Positions 8,279 to 15,949 of a stretch of DNA of 24,160 bases are shown here, piece by piece. Source of the DNA: an uncultured Clostridia bacterium (GTDB taxonomy: Bacteria; Bacillota_A; Clostridia; Oscillospirales; Acutalibacteraceae). The DNA lies in the NCBI GenBank assembly GCA_944380625.1, contig CALWIE010000032.1:1-24160 (forward strand). Direction: 5' to 3'. A model generated the notes under the pieces. It saw only the letters and a list, made by a program, of their open reading frames with translations. It had not been told where the DNA came from and did not search any database. Position 1 is the first letter of the stretch; the number at the start of each line of letters is the position of its first letter. The position numbers were made by a program, and so were the translations under genes.

Positions 8279-9691
8279 TTATTTTGCCTCGAAGTAGGCT
8301 TTGAAGGCCTTAAAGGCCATGTAGACGTCCAGCTTTGCCACCACCTCGAAGGGGGAGTGCATGGAGAGCACGGGCACCCCCACGTCGATGACGTCGGCGT
8401 TCATGCGGGAGATGTCCAGGGCCACGGTGCCGCCGCCCCCCTGGTCCACCTTGCCCAGCTCGCCGATCTGCCACAGGACGCCGGCCTCGTCCAGGATGCG
8501 GCGGACCTGGCCCACGAACTCGGCGTTGGCGTCGTTGGAACCGCCCTTGCCCCGGGAACCGGTGTACTTGCACAGGCCCACGCCCCGGTTTAAGTAGCAG
8601 GAGTTGCCCGCCTCGTAGGCGGAGGCGTAGTTGGGGTCGAAGGCGGCGGTGACGTCGGCGGAAAGGCAGGTGGACTTGGTGTACACATGCCGGGCCTCCA
8701 GGCCCTCTGCCGCAGCCAGGTCCGCCACGAAGTAGTTCAAAAACTCCGAGGCCAGGCCCGTGTTGCCCACGCTGCCGATCTCCTCTTTGTCCGCCAGCAC
8801 GGTGACGGCGGTGTACTCCGGGACCTTGCACTGGAAGATGGCCTCCAGGGCAGGGTAGGCGCAGACCCGGTCGTCGTGGCCGTAGGCGCCGATCATCGAC
8901 CGGTCGAAGCCCACGTCCGCCGCTTTGAAGGCGGGCACAAAGGACAGCTCGGCGGAGATCAGGTCGCCCTCCACGATGCCGTACTGCTGGTGGAGGATAT
9001 TCATGACGTTGAGCTTAAAGAGCTGCTCCCCTTCCCCATCGGCCAGGGGCAGGCTGCCCGCCAGCACGTTCAGGTCCTCGACGGTGAAGGCCTCGCCCAG
9101 TCGCTTTTGCATCTGGTCCTTCCCCAGGTGGGGGAGAATGTCGGAAATGGTGAACTGGGGCTCGCCCTCCTTCTCGCCGATGGAGACGGTGATCTCCACC
9201 CCGTCCTTGCGGACGATCTTCCCGTGGAGGGCCAGGGGGATGGCGGTCCACTGGTACTTTTTAATGCCGCCGTAGTAGTGGGTCTTCAGCAGGGCCAGCT
9301 CGTTGGCCTCGTAAAGGGGGATGGGCTTTAAGTCGACGCGGGGGTTGTCAATGTGGGCGGCCACGATGCGCACACCCTCCTTGGCCCCCTTCTTGCCGAT
9401 GACCGCCAGGCACATGGCCTTGCCCCGGTTATTGTAGTAGACCTTGTCCCCGGCCTTGTACTTCTTCGTCCGGTCGAAGGGCACAAAGCCTGCCTTCTCC
9501 GCAGCCTGCACCGCGTAGTCCACAGACTCCCGCTCGGTCTTTGCCTGGTTTAAAAAGTCCTTGTAGCCCTCGCAGAACTGGCCTGCCTTCTCCAGGGCTT
9601 TGGCGCCCGCCTTGGGGGCGCCGTGGGTGCGGTCGTTCAAAAGCTCTTTGGCAAGCTCTTTGGCGTCGATTTTTTCGTTTTTCTTGGACAT
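8279..9691 (-). CDS. M18 family aminopeptidase
   Basis: The 470-residue protein is a cytoplasmic zinc-dependent aminopeptidase of family M18 (aspartyl aminopeptidase/aminopeptidase I type), which removes N-terminal residues from peptides. Visible metal and catalytic motifs are AAHIDNPRVDLK (H113, D115), GAYGHDDRV (about 268-276), LADKEEIGSVG (299-309, with the EE pair) and MHSPFEV near residue 448. The length fits the clostridial members. ATG 9691 follows AGGAGG eight bases upstream. It is a single-gene unit with its own promoter and a strong terminator. Confidence 0.95.
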   Translation of the reverse strand: MSKKNEKIDAKELAKELLNDRTHGAPKAGAKALEKAGQFCEGYKDFLNQAKTERESVDYAVQAAEKAGFVPFDRTKKYKAGDKVYYNNRGKAMCLAVIGKKGAKEGVRIVAAHIDNPRVDLKPIPLYEANELALLKTHYYGGIKKYQWTAIPLALHGKIVRKDGVEITVSIGEKEGEPQFTISDILPHLGKDQMQKRLGEAFTVEDLNVLAGSLPLADGEGEQLFKLNVMNILHQQYGIVEGDLISAELSFVPAFKAADVGFDRSMIGAYGHDDRVCAYPALEAIFQCKVPEYTAVTVLADKEEIGSVGNTGLASEFLNYFVADLAAAEGLEARHVYTKSTCLSADVTAAFDPNYASAYEAGNSCYLNRGVGLCKYTGSRGKGGSNDANAEFVGQVRRILDEAGVLWQIGELGKVDQGGGGTVALDISRMNADVIDVGVPVLSMHSPFEVVAKLDVYMAFKAFKAYFEAK

Positions 9692-9768
9692 GGTTTTTAC
9701 CTCCTATCCCATGGGCGAAGGCGCCCGGCGCCTCCGCTTTTTATCTCTTTTCGGTTCGGACACCCTCT

Positions 9769-9797
9769 ACTGTACCACGAAACCGGGGAAAATGCAA
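9769..9797 (-). promoter_or_regulatory. Probable promoter of the M18 aminopeptidase gene
   Basis: Minus strand TTGCAT (9792-9797), 17-base spacer, TACAGT (9769-9774). It begins only eight bases beyond the transglycosylase stop codon. The roughly 70-base leader contains a GGCGCC-rich hairpin (about 9715-9737). Confidence 0.65.
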
Positions 9798-9804
9798 CGC
9801 GCCC

Positions 9805-10362
9805 TCAGGGGTAGAGGCCTTGGTAGATCTCATAGGCCCCCAGGACCTTTTTCACATAGGCGTCCGTCTCGGGGAAGGGGATGGTGTGCAGCGTCTCCCC
9901 GTCGTGGGAGAAATCCCCGCTCTGGAGCCACTGGCTCACATTGCCCATGCCGGCGTTGTAGGCGGCCAAGGCCACCTCCAGGCTGCCGTATTCATCCAGG
10001 AGCAGCCGCAGCAGGGCGCAGCCGCAGTGGAGGTTGGCCTGGGGATCGTAGACCCCGGCGCCAGGGTCCTCCGGCGGGTAGAGGGAGGCAATCCACTGGA
10101 AGGTCCCCTCTGTCAGCTGCATCAGCCCCATGGCGTCTGCGGAGGATCGGGCCTGAGGGTCGAAGCCGCTCTCTGTGCGGACCACGGCGTAGACCAGGTC
10201 CGGGTCCAGTTGGAACTCGGCGGCCTCCCCCTCCACCAGCTCCCCGTAGGAGCGGGGGTAGAGAAGCTTCATCACCCCGTCCGCCAGGCGGGGGCCCGCC
10301 AAGGCCACAGCCGCCGCCAGAGCCACAGCCAAAACCGCCAGGGTAAGACAACCTTTTTTCAT
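9805..10362 (-). CDS. Soluble lytic transglycosylase-like protein (SLT domain)
   Basis: This is an exported peptidoglycan-cleaving enzyme that cuts the MurNAc-GlcNAc bond with anhydro-product formation. The 185 residues hold an N-terminal hydrophobic signal or anchor (about 4-22) and one SLT domain. The catalytic glutamate is E64 in VVRTESGFDPQA, followed by GLMQLTEGT and AAYNAGMGNVSQWL, all family hallmarks. The start ATG 10362 overlaps the stop of the upstream fusion gene in an ATGA, so translation is coupled. It is the last gene of the DUF951-prfA-tsaC/coaE operon; no terminator was seen after it. Confidence 0.94.
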   Translation of the reverse strand: MKKGCLTLAVLAVALAAAVALAGPRLADGVMKLLYPRSYGELVEGEAAEFQLDPDLVYAVVRTESGFDPQARSSADAMGLMQLTEGTFQWIASLYPPEDPGAGVYDPQANLHCGCALLRLLLDEYGSLEVALAAYNAGMGNVSQWLQSGDFSHDGETLHTIPFPETDAYVKKVLGAYEIYQGLYP

Positions 10363-11984
10363 AGGCGCGCGCTCTCCCGTTCTTCCCGGAGCTCCTCCAG
10401 CAGGGCCCGGACCACCGGCTCCGGCTGGGACTGGGGGCCGTTTTCCACCACCCAGTCCGCCCGGGAGGCGTAAAACTCCCCGGGGGGCTGGGCCTCCAGG
10501 CGGCGGAGGGCCGCCTCCTGTGTGAGGCCGTCCCGCCGGAGGATCCGCCGGAGCCGCTCCTCCTTAGGGGCGGTTACCGCGAGGATCCGGGAGCAGGCGG
10601 CGTCCAGCCCGGCCTCAAACAGGGTGGGGGCGTCCAGCACCAGGACGGGAAAGCCCTGGGCCTCCCCCTGGGCCAGGAGCTCCCACACCCGGCGCAGGAT
10701 CCGGGGGAAGGTGATCTCCCCCAGCCGGGCCCGGGCCTCTGGGGTGGAAAAGGCCCGTTTGGCCAGCTCCTGCCGGTCCAGGGCCCCGCCCTTTATGACC
10801 TCCCGGCCAAAGGCGGCGGCAAGCTCCGAAAGGCAGGCCCCATCGTAGACCTGGGGGCTGCGGGTCTCCCGGTCGCAGTCGATGACGCAGCACCCCTGCC
10901 GGCGCAGCAGCTCCCCTATGGTGGACTTTCCCGCTCCGGTGGGGCCTGTCAGCCCCAGGATGTGGTGTTTTTTCGGGTTTATCACCTGGAAGGCGGCCGC
11001 CCGGACCAGGCGGTTGTAGACGGCCAGGCCCACCCCCCGCTTAGAGGGCATTTGGGCGTAGGCCTTTTTTACCCCCTCCAGGTCCAGCCGGTGCAGGGCC
11101 TCGAAGAGCCTGTGGGCCTGGGAGGCTCCGTCGTAACGGCCTCCGTAGGCCAGAGAGGGGACCTTCAGCCGGGGGGCGCTCTCCCCAAAGCAGAGGGCCC
11201 AGCCGTCTCCCCGCCCGTTTACAAAGGCCTCGTACTCCTCGGGGGAGGCGTCCACCAGGACCACCTCCGCTGCCGGGGCGTAGTGCTTGTACTTCATGCC
11301 GGGGGAGGCGGCCCGCTGGCCCTCCTCCAGCCGGTGGAGGACCGCAGGGTCCACCGCCACCTCGCCCAGCACGTCCCGGAGCTGGGCGAGGGTGACGCCC
11401 CCGGGCCGCAGCAGCCGGGGGGTGCCTTCGGCCAGGGTCACCACCGTGGACTCCACCCCCACGGCGCAGTCGCCCCCGTCCAGAAGGGCGTCCACCCGGC
11501 CGGTGAGGTCCTCCCGCACATGGCGGAAGGTGGTGGGGCTGGGCCTGCCGGAGAGGTTGGCCGAGGGGGCCGCCAGGGGAACCCCCGCCGCGTCGATCAC
11601 TGCCCGGGCCGCCGGGTGGGCGGGGCAGCGCACCGCCACCGTGGAAAGGCCCCCGCTGGTCTCCCGGGGGATGAGGGGGGACTTGGGCAGGATCATGGTC
11701 AGGGGCCCGGGCCAGAAGGCTTGGGCCAGCTTTCGGGCGGGCTCTGTCACCGCTTCCACCAAGGGGGGCAGCTGGGCGGGGCTGCTGATGTGTACGATCA
11801 GCGGGTTGTCGGAGGGGCGGCCCTTGGCCCTGTAGATCTTCTGCACCACGCCGCCGTCCAGGGCGTTGCCCGCCAGGCCGTACACCGTCTCGGTAGGGAT
11901 GGCCACCAGGCCCCCCTGCCGGAGGATCTCCCCGGCCCTTTGGATGTCCCCGGGGTCTTTGCCGTCTAAAAGGATGGTCTCCAT
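10359..11984 (-). CDS. Fused L-threonylcarbamoyladenylate synthase (TsaC/Sua5) and dephospho-CoA kinase (CoaE)
   Basis: One uninterrupted 541-codon frame joins two normally separate enzymes. Residues 1 to about 335 are a full Sua5-type protein: YrdC domain with PTETVYGLAGNA (30-41), KGRPSDNPL (54-62) and SANLSGRPSPT (141-151), linker SPGMKYKHYAP (228-237), then the Sua5 C-terminal domain ending RGVGLAVYNRLVRAA. It makes threonylcarbamoyl-AMP for tRNA t6A. Residues 341-541 are CoaE, the last step of coenzyme A synthesis, with the P-loop GPTGAGKST (347-355), VIDCD (367-371), DAPTLFEAGL (451-460) and RADWVVEN. No start codon with a ribosome site was seen at the junction. ATG 11984 follows AAGGGGG. 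It lies 15 bases after prfA. Confidence 0.95.
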   Translation of the reverse strand: METILLDGKDPGDIQRAGEILRQGGLVAIPTETVYGLAGNALDGGVVQKIYRAKGRPSDNPLIVHISSPAQLPPLVEAVTEPARKLAQAFWPGPLTMILPKSPLIPRETSGGLSTVAVRCPAHPAARAVIDAAGVPLAAPSANLSGRPSPTTFRHVREDLTGRVDALLDGGDCAVGVESTVVTLAEGTPRLLRPGGVTLAQLRDVLGEVAVDPAVLHRLEEGQRAASPGMKYKHYAPAAEVVLVDASPEEYEAFVNGRGDGWALCFGESAPRLKVPSLAYGGRYDGASQAHRLFEALHRLDLEGVKKAYAQMPSKRGVGLAVYNRLVRAAAFQVINPKKHHILGLTGPTGAGKSTIGELLRRQGCCVIDCDRETRSPQVYDGACLSELAAAFGREVIKGGALDRQELAKRAFSTPEARARLGEITFPRILRRVWELLAQGEAQGFPVLVLDAPTLFEAGLDAACSRILAVTAPKEERLRRILRRDGLTQEAALRRLEAQPPGEFYASRADWVVENGPQSQPEPVVRALLEELREERESARL

Positions 11985-11999
11985 GGGTTTTCCCCCTTT

Positions 12000-13070
12000 C
12001 TATCCTTGGGAAGCCTCCAGCTGGGCGGCCCTGTCTGCGGCCACCAGGCTGTCGATGATCTCATCCAGGGCGCCGCCCAGGATCTCCTCCAGCTTGTAGA
12101 GGGTCAGGCCGATGCGGTGGTCCGTCACCCGGGCCTGGGGATAGTTGTAGGTGCGGATGCGCTCGGAGCGGTCCCCGGTGCCCACCTGGCTTTTCCGCTC
12201 CTGGGCCACCTGGTCGCTGGCCTTTTTGCGCTCCTGGTCCAAAAGCCGGGCCCGCAGCACCTTCAGCGCCTTGTCCTTGTTCTTGTACTGGCTGCGCTCG
12301 TCCTGACACTCCACCACCATGCCCGTGGGCAGGTGGGTCACCCGGATGGCGGAGGAGGTCTTGTTGATGTGCTGGCCCCCCGCCCCGCTGGAGCGGAAGG
12401 TGTCGATCTGCAGGTCCTTGGGGTCGATGTCCACCTCCACCTCTTCGGCTTCGGGCAGGACCGCCACCGTGGCCGTGGAGGTGTGGATGCGGCCCTGGGC
12501 CTCGGTCTCGGGCACGCGCTGGACCCGGTGGACGCCGCTTTCGTACTTCAGCCGGGAGTAGGCCCCCTCCCCGACGATGAGGAAGGAGACCTCTTTAAAG
12601 CCCTCCAGCACGGTCTCATTGAGGCTGAGAAGCTCGGTTTTCCAGCCCTTTTTCTCCGCGTAGGAGGTGTACATCCGGTACAGGTTGTAGGCGAAAAGGG
12701 CCGCCTCTTCCCCGCCGGCGCCCCCGCGGATCTCCACGATGACGTTTTTTTCGTCGTTGGGGTCCCGGGGCAGCAGAAGGAGTTTGAGCTCCTCCTCAAT
12801 GCGGGAGAGCTGGGCGCCCTTTTCCCTGATCTCCTGCTGGGCCATCTCCCGGAGCTCCCGGTCCCCGCCCTCCTCCAAAAGCTCCCGGGCCCCCTGCAGG
12901 TCCCTCTCGCAGCGGAGATAGGCCCGGTAGGCCTCTACAATGGGGGAGAGCTCCTTGTGCTCTTTCATCAGGGCGGCGTACAGGGCCCGGTCCGCCGCCG
13001 TCTGAGGGTCGTAGAGCTTGTTGTTCAGCTCTTCGTAGCGGTTTTCAAACACTTGCAGGTTCTCAAACAA
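12000..13070 (-). CDS. prfA: Peptide chain release factor 1
   Basis: RF1 releases the finished polypeptide at UAA and UAG. The 356-residue protein carries the GGQ motif at 231-233 ([20 protein letters not shown]) and the RF1-type PxT codon-recognition tripeptide PET at 187-189, rather than the SPF of RF2. The coiled N-terminal domain (1-100) is normal. The start is a TTG at 13070, preceded by GGAAAGGCGGG; MFENLQ matches typical RF1 N-termini. It sits between DUF951 and the TsaC-CoaE fusion. The methyltransferase gene prmC, often found between prfA and tsaC in related bacteria, is absent here. Confidence 0.97.
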   Translation of the reverse strand: MFENLQVFENRYEELNNKLYDPQTAADRALYAALMKEHKELSPIVEAYRAYLRCERDLQGARELLEEGGDRELREMAQQEIREKGAQLSRIEEELKLLLLPRDPNDEKNVIVEIRGGAGGEEAALFAYNLYRMYTSYAEKKGWKTELLSLNETVLEGFKEVSFLIVGEGAYSRLKYESGVHRVQRVPETEAQGRIHTSTATVAVLPEAEEVEVDIDPKDLQIDTFRSSGAGGQHINKTSSAIRVTHLPTGMVVECQDERSQYKNKDKALKVLRARLLDQERKKASDQVAQERKSQVGTGDRSERIRTYNYPQARVTDHRIGLTLYKLEEILGGALDEIIDSLVAADRAAQLEASQG

Positions 13071-13145
13071 CTCTGTCCCGCCTTTCCTTTTTTCTCTGCC
13101 CTTGGGGCAGCCCTCCGGGCAGTCCCCGGGGCGTGCCCCGGCAGG

Positions 13146-13337
13146 CTACTCCTCGCCAGAGGGCCGGAGGATCTTGCGGATGTTCTTCTCGCACTTGAGG
13201 CGGGGGATCATCACCTCCCGGCCGCAGCCGTTGCACTTGATTTTAAAATCCATCCCCGCCCGCAGCACCGTGAATTCCAAGCTGCCGCAGGGGTGGGGCT
13301 TTTTCATGCGCAGCACGTCGCCCACCCGGACATCCAT
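13146..13337 (-). CDS. DUF951 family protein
   Basis: A 63-residue protein of family DUF951 with no established function. The conserved core is visible: DVRVGDVLRMKKPHPCGS, then KIKCNGCGREVMIPR. The cysteines C-x2-C (KCNGC) plus the one in HPCG suggest a small zinc-binding or nucleic-acid-binding fold; that is inference. GTG 13346 is an alternative start, but ATG 13337 behind AAAGGGTG fits the family better. It is first in the operon with prfA, 75 bases upstream of it. Confidence 0.9.
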   Translation of the reverse strand: MDVRVGDVLRMKKPHPCGSLEFTVLRAGMDFKIKCNGCGREVMIPRLKCEKNIRKILRPSGEE

Positions 13338-13372
13338 CTCGCTCACCCTTTCTCGGGAAATACCAAAGCCTT

Positions 13373-13401
13373 ATTATACACCATCCGCCGCCGTTTTGCA
13401 A
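13373..13401 (-). promoter_or_regulatory. Probable promoter of the DUF951-prfA-tsaC/coaE-slt operon
   Basis: Minus strand TTGCAA (13396-13401), 17-base spacer and a perfect TATAAT (13373-13378). It lies directly after the terminator of the cdaA-cdaR unit. Confidence 0.75.
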
Positions 13402-13402
13402 A

Positions 13403-13440
13403 GGAAAGAGCGCCTGGGGGCCGCCCCGGGCGCTCTTTCC
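13403..13440 (-). terminator. Intrinsic terminator after cdaR
   Basis: A 12-pair stem GGAAAGAGCGCC/GGCGCTCTTTCC encloses a 14-base GC-rich loop. A second smaller hairpin, CCCAGC-TTTT-GCTGGG followed by CTTTT on the minus strand (13449-13464), lies between it and the cdaR stop. Confidence 0.65.
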
Positions 13441-13476
13441 GGCAAAAGCCCAGCAAAAGCTGGGAAATCTCCCTTT

Positions 13477-14871
13477 TTACTCCTGGGGGGTGGCGGCCAC
13501 GGCGACCCCGCCCTCCCCGGAGGAATCTGTAGAGGAGAAGTCCACCGAGACCGTGTACTCCCCCGCCACCCAGCAGGAGTCCGCCATGCTGCCCGTGAGG
13601 GTCACCGTGGCAGGCACTTCCACCGTGCCGGTGGCGTCCTGGAAGTTGCTCAGGTCCACCTGGATGGAGACCGCGTCCCCCGCCAGCTTCGTCACCTGGG
13701 CCTCCGGGCCCATGACTGTCACCGCCAAGGAGGTGGTGGCCAATTCCGGGCTGCCGGAAGCGGGCGGGTTGATGACCTGCATGTTGGCCGGGCCCACGCT
13801 GACCGTGGCCTGGGAGTAGCCGTTGAGGTTCACCCGGACGGTGGCGTTGCTCATGTTGTCCCCCGCAGCGCTGATGTTGCGCACCCCGGAGGGGAGGGGG
13901 ATCTCCGCCGTGAAGGTGTTGGTGGAGCCTGAGGTCAGCTGGGCGAAGTCGATCACCGTGTTGAGCTGGATCTCGCTGATGCCGGACAGGACGTCTGTGG
14001 GGCCGGCCACCGTCACCTCGGCGGGCTCGATCTGGATGCGGGACTGGGAGAAGCCCTCGGGCTGGTGCACCGTGGGGGCCACCAGGCTGACGGTCTTGGT
14101 GGGCATCACCGCGATGGACACGTCCACGCTCTCCACATTCATCTCCAGGTACAGCCCCTCCTCGTCGGTAATCACCTGGTTGTCGGCGTCATAGAGGGTC
14201 AGGGGGCAGGTGAACTCCGTATCCGCCCGCAGGGGGACCTCCACCTGGTAGGCCACCGCCACCCGGGCGATGCGGCTGACCGCCGACTCCGGGCCGGAGA
14301 TGGTCACGTTGTCCGCGGAGAGCACTGGCGTGGCCGCGTAGTAGCCCGCGTCGGAGCTGTACTGGACGGCGCTTTCGATGGGGAGGTTCACCTCCAGGTA
14401 GCGGTCGTACTCCACCGCCACCTCCCCGGGGGTCACGTTGACCACGTCAAAGGCGGCCATGGCGTTCTCCTTGACCGCGTTCACCGGCAGGGTCATCTTT
14501 TGCAAGGTGTTGCCCTCCACCTTGGTGGAGGTGGGGTTCAAGGTGACAAAGACCTCAAAATCGCCGGCAGAGAGCTGGCTGGTGAGCATATTGTTGCCCG
14601 AGACCTCCAGGTCCGCCGTGGTGTAGTTCATGTGGAAGATGCGCAGGCCCTCCTCCTCCGCCGCCGCGGAGAGCCGGGCCTCGATGGGCACGTCGCTGAT
14701 GACGATGTCCCGCTCGGTGCTGCTGGCGGCCATGAGAAACCAGGCGACCACGGCCACCACCAGGGAGAAGGCCAGCACAAAGGTGTTGTGGTAGAAGATC
14801 TTCCCAATGGGGATCCTATTTTTCCTTTTTTGCCCGTTTTCCTTTTCGGGGCGCTTCTTTTCCTCGTTCAC
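13477..14871 (-). CDS. cdaR: YbbR-domain protein, CdaA regulator
   Basis: The 464-residue protein has a charged cytoplasmic N-terminus, one membrane segment (about 30-50, FVLAFSLVVAVVAWFLMAAS) and a long extracytoplasmic region of repeated YbbR beta domains. Recurring blocks such as DNVTISGPESAVSRI, AEVTVAGPTDVLSGI and LAVTVMGPEAQVTKL mark successive repeats. In Bacillota, CdaR controls the diadenylate cyclase CdaA from outside the membrane. It starts at GTG 14871, only four bases after the cdaA stop, with GGGGG eight bases upstream, so the two are co-translated. glmM, usually third in this operon, does not follow; a terminator does. Confidence 0.93.
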   Translation of the reverse strand: MNEEKKRPEKENGQKRKNRIPIGKIFYHNTFVLAFSLVVAVVAWFLMAASSTERDIVISDVPIEARLSAAAEEEGLRIFHMNYTTADLEVSGNNMLTSQLSAGDFEVFVTLNPTSTKVEGNTLQKMTLPVNAVKENAMAAFDVVNVTPGEVAVEYDRYLEVNLPIESAVQYSSDAGYYAATPVLSADNVTISGPESAVSRIARVAVAYQVEVPLRADTEFTCPLTLYDADNQVITDEEGLYLEMNVESVDVSIAVMPTKTVSLVAPTVHQPEGFSQSRIQIEPAEVTVAGPTDVLSGISEIQLNTVIDFAQLTSGSTNTFTAEIPLPSGVRNISAAGDNMSNATVRVNLNGYSQATVSVGPANMQVINPPASGSPELATTSLAVTVMGPEAQVTKLAGDAVSIQVDLSNFQDATGTVEVPATVTLTGSMADSCWVAGEYTVSVDFSSTDSSGEGGVAVAATPQE

Positions 14872-14875
14872 CGGA

Positions 14876-15781
14876 TCAACCCCCTTTTTTGGATGCGCGG
14901 CCGCCCAGGCCCAGCTTGCCCAGGATCCGCTTGCTGCCGGAGGCCTCGTCCGGGGCGCCGATGAGCGCCTCCTCCAGGGCCTGGCGCAGGGTCAGCCGGT
15001 TGTAGTTCCGGGTGAACTTCCCCTCCACCGCCACGGAGATCTGGCCGGTCTCCTCGGAGACGATGACCACCACCGCGTCGGAGTTTTCGCTCATGCCCAT
15101 GGCGGCCCGGTGGCGGGTGCCCAGCTCCGCCGAGACGTTCACGTTGCTGGTCAGGGGCAGGATGCAGCCCGCGGCGTAGACCTGGCCCTCCCGGATGATC
15201 ATGGCCCCGTCGTGGAGGGGCGCCTTGTTGAAGAAGATGTTGGCGATCAGCTGGGCGGAGGGGGCGGCCTCCACAATGGTCCCTGTGTCCACGATCTCCC
15301 CCAGCTTGGTCTGGCGCTCAAAAACGATGAGGGCGCCCATGCGCAGCTGCTGGAGGATTTGGGTGGCGTCCACCACGCCCTCGATGGCCCTGCGGGTGGC
15401 GGCTTGGCCCTCCTCCTTATTCTTGGCGGAGACGGCGCTGGCCATGGACTGGACCACCTTGCTGTGGCCCACCTGCTCCAGGGCCTTGCGGATCTCCGGC
15501 TGGAACAGGATGACCACGATGACGATGCCCGAGGACAAGAACGCCCGCAGGATGGCGGTGAGCATCATCAGGTCCAGCTGGTAGGAGATGATAAACAGGA
15601 ACACCAGCAAAAGGATGCCCTTGACCAGCTGCCCGGCCCGGGTCTCCCGCACCAGCTTGATGGCGCCGTACAGGAGCAGGGTGACGATCACCACGTCGAT
15701 GACGTCTTTAAAGGTGAACTGATTTGCCAGGGTCAGTATGGTTTGGCCCAGCCGGCCGAGATACTCCATTGCAGACTCCAT
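14876..15781 (-). CDS. cdaA: Diadenylate cyclase CdaA
   Basis: CdaA makes the second messenger c-di-AMP from two ATP. It affects potassium and osmolyte balance and cell wall integrity. The 301-residue protein has three N-terminal membrane segments (about 29-44, 54-68, 72-93) and a cytoplasmic DAC domain with the catalytic DGA (191-193, in PLHDGAMII) and RHR (223-225, in GTRHRAAMG). The frame extends upstream to 15874, but ATG 15781, with AAAGGGGGAG just upstream, gives the normal family length. It is the first gene of cdaA-cdaR. Confidence 0.96.
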   Translation of the reverse strand: MESAMEYLGRLGQTILTLANQFTFKDVIDVVIVTLLLYGAIKLVRETRAGQLVKGILLLVFLFIISYQLDLMMLTAILRAFLSSGIVIVVILFQPEIRKALEQVGHSKVVQSMASAVSAKNKEEGQAATRRAIEGVVDATQILQQLRMGALIVFERQTKLGEIVDTGTIVEAAPSAQLIANIFFNKAPLHDGAMIIREGQVYAAGCILPLTSNVNVSAELGTRHRAAMGMSENSDAVVVIVSEETGQISVAVEGKFTRNYNRLTLRQALEEALIGAPDEASGSKRILGKLGLGGRASKKGG

Positions 15782-15882
15782 GGCAGCTCCCCCTTTCTTT
15801 TTCACTTCCCCCTGAAAGGGGCGGGCCTTCTTTGGCGCCGCCCGGGGGAATGCCCCGGGGCGCCCTTTGCCCACTTGGAATT

Positions 15883-15891
15883 ATTCTAGCA
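15883..15891 (-). promoter_or_regulatory. Possible extended -10 promoter of cdaA-cdaR
   Basis: Minus strand TGC followed by TAGAAT (15883-15888); no good -35 is visible. The predicted start near 15876 gives a leader of about 95 bases. Confidence 0.4.
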
Positions 15892-15903
15892 TATATCTTG
15901 CAC

Positions 15904-15938
15904 AAATAAAAGGCTTTTTGCGCAGCTTGCGCAAAAAG
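15904..15938 (-). terminator. Intrinsic terminator after the cysteine desulfurase gene
   Basis: A perfect 10-pair stem CTTTTTGCGC/GCGCAAAAAG with loop of five bases (15914-15938) is followed on the minus strand by CCTTTTATTT. It closes the uxaC-ispDF-DUF3343-desulfurase unit. Confidence 0.7.
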
Positions 15939-15949
15939 AATTTCCCCGC

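Noticed and set aside
9715..9742. Plus-strand terminator-like hairpin followed by T5
   Set aside because: No plus-strand gene or promoter precedes it; it lies in the leader of the minus-strand aminopeptidase gene and is more likely a leader hairpin or chance.
12006..13532. Plus-strand open frame of 508 codons
   Set aside because: Antisense shadow of prfA and DUF951, both of which have clear family motifs.
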